This document shows, in pieces, positions 15,212 through 21,185 of a stretch of 21,185 nt of DNA. Every line of letters starts with the position of its first letter. Position 1 is the stretch's first letter. Made by a program: the position numbers and the translations under genes. Under the pieces are notes generated by a model. The model ran no database searches. It was not told the origin of the DNA and saw nothing but the letters and a program-made list of their open reading frames with translations. The stretch spans positions 1-21,185 of the forward strand of contig NZ_JBLBVK010000031.1 of assembly GCF_047314965.1 (NCBI RefSeq), written 5' to 3'. This DNA is from JAVJUV01 sp047314965. GTDB lineage: Bacteria > Pseudomonadota > Alphaproteobacteria > Rhodobacterales > Rhodobacteraceae.

Positions 15212-15844
15212 ATGCCTTCGAAAGCTGAAGCGACTCGCGAGCGACTTCTTGCAGCGACCAAGAAGCTAGTCATGTCCAAGGGATTTGCCGGCACCACCAT
15301 TGATGATGTCCTGAAGGAAACGGGCGTAACAAAAGGTGCGTTCTTCTATCATTTCAAATCGAAGGCCGATCTCGCCGATCAACTCATGCGCTGGTACGCC
15401 GAAAATGACATGAAGATGTTCCGGACTTTTCTGGCAGAGGCGGAGGCGGCGCACGATGACCCTCTCGAGCAACTTCTCCAGTTTCTGAAGGACTTTGAAG
15501 ACTATCTCTGCGATCCGGCCAGTCCGCCGCGCGGGTGTATGTACGCGCTATACACCTACGAAGATGATCATTTTGAGAACAGCGTGAAGGAATTCGTTGC
15601 AGAAACTCTCCGTACGTGGACGGCGATGTACATCCGAAAGTTCCAGGAAGTCATCGATCGATACCCACCCGCTCGGGATGTAACTGCAAAACGCCTTGCT
15701 GAAATGTTCGTTGCCGTCATCGAAGGAGGACTCATCCTGGAGCGCGCCCACGGAAATCGTGGTATGGCTGCACGGCAGTCGGAGCAGTTCCGCAATTATC
15801 TCGAACTACTGTTCCCAACTGCCCCTCAGAGGGAAGCGGCCTAA
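15212..15844 (+). CDS. TetR/AcrR-family transcriptional regulator
   Basis: The 210-residue protein has the TetR N-terminal DNA-binding domain: TRERLLAATKKLVMSKGFAG (about 8-27), then TTIDDVLKETGVTKGAFFYH and FKSKADLADQL. The C-terminal part is the helical ligand and dimer domain. Two cysteines, Cys100 and Cys109 (YLCDPASPPRGCMY), lie in a short loop of the ligand domain. ATG 15212 is chosen because GGAG is six bases upstream; the in-frame ATG at 15200 is inside operator O3 and has no site. Three operators with one shared core lie between this gene and the divergent ygjV-dsrE-rhodanese operon, so it very probably represses both itself and that operon. The ligand is unknown; the target genes and cysteine pair point toward sulfur or electrophile sensing. 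Confidence 0.92.
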   Translation: MPSKAEATRERLLAATKKLVMSKGFAGTTIDDVLKETGVTKGAFFYHFKSKADLADQLMRWYAENDMKMFRTFLAEAEAAHDDPLEQLLQFLKDFEDYLCDPASPPRGCMYALYTYEDDHFENSVKEFVAETLRTWTAMYIRKFQEVIDRYPPARDVTAKRLAEMFVAVIEGGLILERAHGNRGMAARQSEQFRNYLELLFPTAPQREAA

Positions 15845-16238
15845 AGCCACCACACTTTATCGACGGCTCCAAACGCTCAAACCGGGTATGCCGCCCTCGG
15901 CCCAGGGCTGATGACGAGTCATCTTTGCTTTTAGCCGTCTGAAAACTTTCGATTCTAAAGCTGCGCCCGTTAGCTTCGACTGAAGTGCAAAAAGCGCTCG
16001 TGGCGTGGCAAGCTGTTCTCAAGAAGTTCGCAAGGCCAGTTTGTTCTGGTGATACTGCTATGTGAGATGGAAGCTTTGCTTGACCACATAGGGACCTGTG
16101 GCCGAAGGTTGTGCGAGAGCCAGCTTGAATATTCAGAGCTTTTCAGAGGCAGACGGCCAGTTTGGTCATAAAAGCAGTCGGCAAGCCACCTTTGCGCAGT
16201 AAACGAGAGTTTGCTCCGGACGCAGGGAGGGCGTTGCC
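15845..16238. other. 394-base intergenic region between the TetR and EF-G-like genes
   Basis: Apart from the hairpin at 15910, I see no gene, repeat or RNA in this stretch. Short open frames on either strand lack ribosome binding sites and recognisable protein text. The last 15 bases carry the GGAGGG site of the EF-G-like gene, so its promoter is presumably here. Confidence 0.5.
15910..15932 (+). terminator. Terminator after the TetR gene
   Basis: GATGAC-GA-GTCATC (15910-15923) is a compact perfect hairpin followed by TTTGCTTTT. It lies 66 bases after the TetR stop. Confidence 0.55.
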
Positions 16239-18146
16239 ATGAGAGCCTTTACAGTCGTAGGCCCATCACAGTCAGGCAAGACAACACTAATTGAAGGCCT
16301 CTCAGGCCTCGAAGGCGCGCACGCAAAGCCACTCAAGCTACAGGGAGACGTGACCATCACCCCCTTTGCTTTTATGGGAGATCGATGGACAGCGCTCGAA
16401 GTCCCCGGAGGACGTGACACATTTCACTACGCCGGACCAGCCTTAGCAGCGAGCGACGCAGCAGTGCTCTGTGTTCCAGCCCAAATCGATGCGGCCGTGC
16501 TTGCCGCCCCATACCTCCGACTCCTTGAAGAGTCCGGGATCCCAACATTTCTTTTCATCAACAAGATCGATGCAACCGGAGATCGCGTCTCGAATATCGT
16601 CGCATCTCTTCAGCACTATTGCCGCCACGGCATCGTCCTGCGCCAAGTTCCAATTCGCACTGGCGATGAAGTCACCGGTGTGGTCGATCTGATATCGGAG
16701 CGCGCATGGGAATATCACAAAGATCACCGCTCGTTGCTGATCGAGTTGCCAAAATCCATGCAGGATCGCGAACAGGAGGCCCGATCGGTCCTCCTCGAAG
16801 CACTTGCCGATTTCGACGACTCCCTGCTCGAACAAATTATTGAGGATCAGAAGCCGCTTACGGAGGACGTGTATTCCGTAGCGACACAGGTGTTACAGCA
16901 TCATGACCTCGTACCCGCCTTCTTAGGCGCGGCGAGCCATGGAAACGGTCTCTTACGCTTCATGAAGTCACTGCGCCACGAAGTACCGAGTGTCGACGCC
17001 CTACGCGAGCGGCTGAATCTTCCTGAAGACACGATTGCAGCCGCCTGCCTAGCGGACCAACAGAAGCATCTCGGCAAGGTGATTCTCTTGCGCGCTCTGG
17101 CAGAGGGTCTCGGCCAAGGAGCACCAATAGGTGGCGCGACTATTGGAAATCTTAATGCGCTCGATGGGAAATCACCTGCACCATCGCCACTCGTGCCTGG
17201 GGAGCTCGCGCTTGCGATCAAGAGCGACCAAGTCTCGCCGGGAACAATTCTCGGACCAGAAAGCGCAGAACCATTGCCCGATTGGGCACTTGCCCAAGCT
17301 CCAGCGATCAAAAGGCAGGTTCATCCCACTCATGACAAGGACGAAAGCAAGCTTTCGGCCGCACTTACACGCCTCGCGGAAATCGATCCTGGTCTCTCAG
17401 TTTCGCAGGACGAGACAAACGGCTCCCATGTGATTGGTATTCAGGGGCAGAAACACCTCAAGGCCACTCTGAGCAAACTAAATGACACCTTCGGCATCAT
17501 AGCCGAAATCTCAGAGATACCGGCAGCGCTTCGCGAAACCATAAGGAAGTCTGCTACCGTGCACCACCGCCACCGGAAGCAGTCTGGCGGTGCGGGGCAA
17601 TTCGCCGACGTCGTTATCGATGTGGCACCCAGACCTTCGGGTAGCGGTTTTGTTTTCGAGGAGAGGGTTAAGGGAGGCGCCGTTCCGCGGAACTACATTC
17701 CATCGGTAGAGGCTGGCGCAAAGGATGCCCTGGCTGAAGGACCGCACGGCCATCTGGTTGTCGATATTTCTGTGACACTCACAGATGGCAAATCGCACTC
17801 TGTCGACAGTTCGGATTTCGCTTTTCGAACCGCTGGGCAAAATGCTGTCAAAGAGGCGCTCCGGGAAGCCGGAACGAAGGTCCTTCAACCTGTGATGAAT
17901 GTGGAGATCCACGTTCCGTCAACCTTCACAGGCAGTCTTGTCCAACTTGTCAGCGGCCTGAAAGGGCAGGTTCTTGGTTTCGAGGGAAACGAGGAAGCTT
18001 GTGGATGGGATATTTTCCGTGCCTTGCTGCCCATGTCCGCGGAGGAAGACCTGTGGCAGGCACTAGGCAGCGCAACGCGCGGCACAGCATGGTTCACCAG
18101 CAAGCTGGACCACTATGAGGAGTTGCGGGAGCCTGTCCAAGCGTAG
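16239..18146 (+). CDS. EF-G-like GTP-binding protein with degenerate G3 motif
   Basis: The 635-residue product is shorter than true EF-G (about 690-700) but covers all its domains. The P-loop is GPSQSGKT (8-15), a switch I trace is DVTITPFAF (38-46), and NKID (108-111) is the G4 motif. Domain III text is SALTRLAEIDPGLSVSQDE; domain IV has HRKQSGGAGQFADVVI (about 440-457); domain V has LVSGLKGQVLGFE (near 572). The G3 motif, normally DTPGH, reads EVPGG (54-58), so both the Mg-coordinating Asp and the catalytic His are replaced. GTP may bind but hydrolysis is probably slow or lost. ATG 16239 follows GGAGGG by seven bases. Related EF-G-like proteins occur in Rhodobacterales, to my recollection. 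It is not part of a ribosomal operon here, and a hairpin follows it. Its role in translation is unproven. Confidence 0.88.
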   Translation: MRAFTVVGPSQSGKTTLIEGLSGLEGAHAKPLKLQGDVTITPFAFMGDRWTALEVPGGRDTFHYAGPALAASDAAVLCVPAQIDAAVLAAPYLRLLEESGIPTFLFINKIDATGDRVSNIVASLQHYCRHGIVLRQVPIRTGDEVTGVVDLISERAWEYHKDHRSLLIELPKSMQDREQEARSVLLEALADFDDSLLEQIIEDQKPLTEDVYSVATQVLQHHDLVPAFLGAASHGNGLLRFMKSLRHEVPSVDALRERLNLPEDTIAAACLADQQKHLGKVILLRALAEGLGQGAPIGGATIGNLNALDGKSPAPSPLVPGELALAIKSDQVSPGTILGPESAEPLPDWALAQAPAIKRQVHPTHDKDESKLSAALTRLAEIDPGLSVSQDETNGSHVIGIQGQKHLKATLSKLNDTFGIIAEISEIPAALRETIRKSATVHHRHRKQSGGAGQFADVVIDVAPRPSGSGFVFEERVKGGAVPRNYIPSVEAGAKDALAEGPHGHLVVDISVTLTDGKSHSVDSSDFAFRTAGQNAVKEALREAGTKVLQPVMNVEIHVPSTFTGSLVQLVSGLKGQVLGFEGNEEACGWDIFRALLPMSAEEDLWQALGSATRGTAWFTSKLDHYEELREPVQA

Positions 18147-18166
18147 GAGCTCGAGTTGGGCAAAGT

Positions 18167-18202
18167 AAGAGAACGGCAGAAGCAAGAAAGCTCGTTCTCT
18201 TT
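18167..18202 (+). terminator. Terminator after the EF-G-like gene
   Basis: AAGAGAACG (18167-18175) pairs perfectly with CGTTCTCTT (18193-18201), a 9-base stem beginning 21 bases after the stop. Only a short T run follows, then GGGGG. Confidence 0.6.
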
Positions 18203-18205
18203 GGG

Positions 18206-18294
18206 GGACGTCAAACGAGGGAGGCTTCATCCCCTCGGGCTCGCATTGATCACTTAGGGACGGGACGTCCTCGGGTCCGCGGCGATTGGACGTC
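18206..18294. repeat. Three copies of GGACGTC upstream of the GST gene
   Basis: GGACGTC occurs at 18206-18212, 18263-18269 and 18288-18294. The last copy is 54 bases before the GST start. Each contains the palindrome GACGTC. It could be a regulator binding motif or chance in a short region. Confidence 0.3.
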
Positions 18295-18347
18295 ACAATG
18301 ATAGATTTTTGGACTAACTATCGGGTCACGTCGAGAAGGAGGCCAGG

Positions 18348-19043
18348 ATGACAGACTACACACTCTACTACTGGCAAATTCCGTTTCGCGGCCAGTTCAT
18401 ACGCTCTGTCCTTGCGCATGTTCGCGCCTCCTGGAAGGAAGGAGATGTTAGGGACCTCGTAGAAAAGAAGAATACCGAGCCTTCGAAGCAGGCCGTTCCG
18501 TTCATGGGGCCGCCGGTTCTTGTCGACCACACCGCCAATCGCTCGTTGGCGCAGACACAAGCGATACTGGCGTATCTCGGTGGTAAGTACGGCTTAATCC
18601 CCGATGATCTTATGAGGACCGCTTTGACCCACAAGGCCATCGCTGATGCGAACGACGTGCTCTACGAAATGACGCTCCACAACGGCGCACAAATGTGGAC
18701 GCAGAGCTCCTGGGATGCTTTCCGTCCACGTCTGGAGCGCTGGATGGCGATCTTCGAAGCGCTGGGGTCTCAGCACGGTCTGTCCAATGAACAAGGTTAC
18801 ATCCTTGGTACAGAAGAGCCGAGCCTCGCAGACCTCGTCACCTACAGCCTCTGGGGTGTCATGACGGCGCAGTTGCCGTCTCTCAGACCAACACTGAATC
18901 AATCAGCGCCATCAATTGCAGGGCTGTCCGATCGTATCGGCGATCTTCCTAGTCAGAAGGACCTTTGGCGCCAAAGTCGGAAAGTGTACGGCAATGCTTG
19001 GTGCGGTGGGCAGATAGAGGCCTCGCTTCGGACCGTCACATAG
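18348..19043 (+). CDS. Glutathione S-transferase family protein
   Basis: GSTs conjugate glutathione to electrophiles or reduce disulfides. The 231-residue product has an N-terminal thioredoxin-fold domain (about 1-85): YTLYYWQIPFRGQFIRSVLA, with a Tyr near residues 7-8 as candidate catalytic residue; the cis-proline segment GPPVLVDH; and the glutathione-contacting segment SLAQTQAILAYLGGKYGL. A helical C-terminal domain follows, with EEPSLADLVTYSLWGVM as the usual second-domain signature. The start is fixed by AAGGAGG five bases upstream. The pattern is nearest to sigma/alpha-like classes rather than the bacterial beta class, but this is a weak call. It precedes the amine oxidase by 98 bases on the same strand. 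Confidence 0.88.
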   Translation: MTDYTLYYWQIPFRGQFIRSVLAHVRASWKEGDVRDLVEKKNTEPSKQAVPFMGPPVLVDHTANRSLAQTQAILAYLGGKYGLIPDDLMRTALTHKAIADANDVLYEMTLHNGAQMWTQSSWDAFRPRLERWMAIFEALGSQHGLSNEQGYILGTEEPSLADLVTYSLWGVMTAQLPSLRPTLNQSAPSIAGLSDRIGDLPSQKDLWRQSRKVYGNAWCGGQIEASLRTVT

Positions 19044-19141
19044 CGAGCTTTGCTCTTCACAAATTGCATCGAAAGCCCAGTTAGTTCACCCAGAGCCGAC
19101 AGAGCACTGCCTGGCGCCGTCCAATATCTCGAGGTGAAGTT

Positions 19142-20221
19142 GTGAACATTATTGTCATCGGTGCCGGACTGTCGGGTCTAACCGCCGCGCGGGTGCTTCG
19201 GGATGCGGGCGCCGACGTTTTATTGATCGAGGCCGGCGCTCAGATTGGAGGCCGTATCCGGGCCCTTTATGAGCAAAAAACGAATGAATACTTGGCCGAC
19301 CTTGGGCCCACATGGATTTGGCCAAAGTATCAACCGGTGGTCGCAAAGTGGGCAAAAACCCTAGGAATAGAGACTTTCGAGCAGTTCAACGACGGCGATG
19401 CCGTTATTCTCGGTTATGGTCCCGCGCCGCTTCGCCAACCACTGCCCGGCCAGAATGGCATGGTTCGCATCGTTGGCGGTCCCACCGCGTTGATTGACGC
19501 CTTGTCCAACGAGATGGATGCTACAAACATTCGCACCTCGACACCCGTATCAGGCATTTACGAAGACGGCTCCAAGCGGGTCTCCGTCTACCTAAGGTCA
19601 GGGGAAATCCTCACAGCGGAGAACGTAATCGTATCTACCCCGCTCCGAGTGGCCGCTTTGAGGCTCGAAATGCCCTGGGCCCCTCAGGCGCTCCTGGATG
19701 CTATGCGACGCACACCAACCTGGATGAGTACGCATGCGAAAGCTGTTGCGCTCTATGATCAGCCCTTTTGGAGAGATGCCGGCTTGGCCGGACGGATTGC
19801 TAGTCGCACAGGCCCACTGGTCGAGGCGCACGACCATACAGGACCTGATGGTACAACAGCCGCAATCTTTGGCTTCATCGGCTGGTCACCTGACGTTCGG
19901 CAACGGGACCAAGATGAGCTCAAACGGGCAATTCTGAAGCAGCTCACCGAGTGCTTTGGGCCAGAGGCCGCAAACCCAATGGACTTGGTTGTTCAGGACT
20001 GGGCAACTAATCCGAACATCGTCACAAACCTCGATCTCTCTGCACTCGCCAACCACCCGGGCGTTGGTCCAGCAATCCTGAGGCAGGCGCATCTCGGTGG
20101 CCGAGTTCGGTTTGCCGTGTCAGAGACCTCAGAGATCAGTCCCGGACTTATCGAGGGGGCACTCGCAGCAGGTGAGAGGGCTGCAAAGGATGTTTTGGCC
20201 CATATTAGTCACGAATTTTGA
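19142..20221 (+). CDS. FAD-dependent amine oxidase-like flavoprotein
   Basis: The 359-residue protein begins with a typical FAD-binding Rossmann segment (MNIIVIGAGLSGLTAARVLR, GAGLSG at 7-12) and LLIEAGAQIGGRIRA, the second FAD contact of the monoamine oxidase family. YLADLGPTWIWPKYQPVV follows in the expected place. The C-terminal FAD contact is GGRVRFAVSETSEISPGLIE with GALAAGERAA; the usual FAG(T)E is FAVSE. It is shorter than most amine oxidases (about 420-450), suggesting a compact member. I accept GTG at 19142, with GAGGTGAAG just upstream and the Rossmann motif starting immediately. The substrate is unknown. It is convergent with the fructosamine-kinase gene, 23 bases apart. Confidence 0.87.
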   Translation: MNIIVIGAGLSGLTAARVLRDAGADVLLIEAGAQIGGRIRALYEQKTNEYLADLGPTWIWPKYQPVVAKWAKTLGIETFEQFNDGDAVILGYGPAPLRQPLPGQNGMVRIVGGPTALIDALSNEMDATNIRTSTPVSGIYEDGSKRVSVYLRSGEILTAENVIVSTPLRVAALRLEMPWAPQALLDAMRRTPTWMSTHAKAVALYDQPFWRDAGLAGRIASRTGPLVEAHDHTGPDGTTAAIFGFIGWSPDVRQRDQDELKRAILKQLTECFGPEAANPMDLVVQDWATNPNIVTNLDLSALANHPGVGPAILRQAHLGGRVRFAVSETSEISPGLIEGALAAGERAAKDVLAHISHEF

Positions 20222-20244
20222 GCTGTCGCCAAATACTCGGAGCT

Positions 20245-21009
20245 CTATGGCTCTACGGCCGCCATTAAACTTTCGACCAGCGATCGATACCCCGCTCCAA
20301 ACAAACGAAGATGTACGAGGGCCGGCCAGAGCTGGTATACACACCGGCGCTGTTTCCAGCCTTCATCGAGTGGGCCATAGGCCTCCCAGAAGGGTCTTGG
20401 AGGAGTCCCAAATAGCGTCAGCATTGCGAGATCGACTTCCGCGTCGCCGTAGTAACTCGCCGGATCAATCAGATATGCGCCGCAGTTTGCCGTGAAGTGC
20501 GCGTTTCCGGACCAGAGGTCGCCATGCAGAAGTGAAGGTGGTGGGTGCTCAGGGACGATCTCGCGTATGCGGAATTCAAGTTCTTCCAATCTCCGCGCAA
20601 TGTCAGTGGGTAGCGCAGCGATATCAGCCGCGAGACGCTTCTCGAACCAGAAGTCAGACCACGCGCAGCTCCATCCATTATGTATGCGAACCTTTCCAAA
20701 AGCATAGTCTTCATCCCAACCATAACGATCCCCTTGAGGAGCATGGAGAGCGCGTAGATTTGTTCCGAGACCGCACCAAGACTGCTCGGACGCACCGGTC
20801 CCCACCCCAAGGTCCTCAAGAACGAGGACTGTGGGTCCGCTTGCGATCGGCAGAGGCACTTTTGCGCCGGCCTCCGCCAAGGCGCGCAGCATTCGCCCTT
20901 CACGTTCGGGGTGCGGACCAGATTTGGCCACGACGTATTTCCCGGACCCAAGCCGAAGTCGAACAACCTCCGAAAGACCGCCGCCATGAAGTGGCTCCCA
21001 AGCAACCAT
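20245..21009 (-). CDS. Fructosamine kinase-family protein, 5' end probably cut by IS
   Basis: The fructosamine-3-kinase/ketosamine kinase family phosphorylates sugar adducts on amines, starting their removal. The visible protein (254 residues from ATG 21009) has the nucleotide-binding start LHGGGLSEVVRLRL and VVAKSG, the kinase loop LLHGDLWSGN (161-169, Asp164), and the metal motif LIDPASYYGDAEVDLAM (180-196, Asp182). Family members usually have some 15-25 residues before LHGG. Here the frame continues open upstream with LFSDALELLEDS, text that would suit such an N-terminus, until the right IS at 21047. The gene has therefore probably lost its start and promoter. ATG 21009 has a GAGGA five bases upstream, so a shortened start is possible. 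A general aminoglycoside-phosphotransferase-like kinase is the alternative. Confidence 0.8.
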   Translation of the reverse strand: MVAWEPLHGGGLSEVVRLRLGSGKYVVAKSGPHPEREGRMLRALAEAGAKVPLPIASGPTVLVLEDLGVGTGASEQSWCGLGTNLRALHAPQGDRYGWDEDYAFGKVRIHNGWSCAWSDFWFEKRLAADIAALPTDIARRLEELEFRIREIVPEHPPPSLLHGDLWSGNAHFTANCGAYLIDPASYYGDAEVDLAMLTLFGTPPRPFWEAYGPLDEGWKQRRCVYQLWPALVHLRLFGAGYRSLVESLMAAVEP

Positions 21010-21046
21010 ACTGTCCTCGAGGAGCTCTAATGCGTCACTAAACAGG

Positions 21047-21185
21047 TGTCCTTCCCCCCTAGAACTGGGCCATTACTTTGGCCGCGAGAGGGGGATTGGG
21101 CATGGCGAGGAAGCGACATTCAGACGAAGACATCTTGAAGCTGCTGCGTGAGATTGAGCTGAAGCTGACGGCTGGTGGTGATGTG
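21047..21185 (+). mobile_element. Right IS3-like insertion sequence, inner end only
   Basis: It starts with TGTCCTTCCCCCC at 21047 and is identical, in inverted orientation, to 1-139. The four bases before it (CAGG) differ from those next to the left copy (TGGG on the same reading), so the two copies do not share a visible target duplication at these inner ends. The outer ends lie outside the window. Confidence 0.85.
21102..21185 (+). CDS. IS3-type transposase OrfA, N-terminal 28 codons (right copy)
   Basis: ATG 21102 opens the same 28-residue frame as the left copy, with GGGGGATTGGG upstream. It runs off the window end. The transposase genes of both copies face outward, so neither IS reads into the window genes from its transposase promoter. 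Confidence 0.7.
   Translation, partial: MARKRHSDEDILKLLREIELKLTAGGDV

Noticed and set aside
15732..16022. Minus-strand ORF overlapping the end of the TetR gene
   Set aside because: It overlaps a well-supported gene, has no clear start site and no recognisable domain.
140..21046. Classic composite transposon defined by the two IS copies
   Set aside because: The contents span core flagellar genes and an island boundary, and the outer IS ends and target duplications cannot be seen, so the claim is not supported.
1..21185. Circular element because both ends match
   Set aside because: The end match is inverted, not direct, so it does not indicate a circle.

Overview
The window looks like chromosomal and island DNA of an alphaproteobacterium, most likely Rhodobacteraceae (Rhodobacterales). 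The signs are the motB-flgE-flgK-flgL gene order, the GGGGGCAGAGCCCCC-type intergenic hairpin, a dehydratase very like Caulobacter XylD, and an EF-G-like protein of a form I associate with this group. The first 141 bases and the last 141 bases are exact reverse complements. Each holds the inner end of the same IS3-like element, cut by the window edge about 28 codons into its first transposase ORF. The window therefore runs from one insertion-sequence copy to another copy in inverted orientation, and may be an assembly contig that broke at the repeated element.

Left part (140-13402, probably core chromosome, about 60% GC by spot count). It begins with a minus-strand flagellar operon, motB > flgE > flgK > flgL, whose last gene is broken after 57 codons by the left IS. 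Next come a GMC oxidoreductase (minus) and a divergent XylD-like aldonate dehydratase (plus), which could form a sugar-oxidation branch. A small AhpD-like peroxidase-related gene (minus) follows. A 4.55-kb gene then encodes a 1517-residue RTX-type secreted protein with a PA14-like domain and a duplicated module: RTX repeats, an unassigned block of about 210 residues, and a LamG-like domain.

Boundary (13403-13600). A 45-nt minus-strand segment matches exactly nucleotides 32-76 (anticodon loop to CCA) of a tRNA-Thr with anticodon CGT. The 5' half is missing. This is what an integrative element leaves at its distal end after inserting in a tRNA anticodon loop. The orientation says the element lies to the right and the intact tRNA should be beyond the right edge.

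Right part (13448-21046, probable genomic island, visibly lower GC in places). A minus-strand operon ygjV-like > dsrE-like > rhodanese is divergent from a TetR-family gene. The shared intergenic region carries three related operator palindromes placed over both promoters. This is the most self-contained and interesting system in the window: a regulator with two nearby cysteines and a membrane protein plus two sulfur-relay-type proteins, suggesting sensing of reactive sulfur or thiol stress. It is followed by an EF-G-like protein whose G3 motif is degenerate, a glutathione S-transferase, a compact FAD amine oxidase, and a convergent fructosamine-kinase-family gene whose 5' end appears to be cut by the right IS.

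All functions are from reading the sequence; no database search was run.
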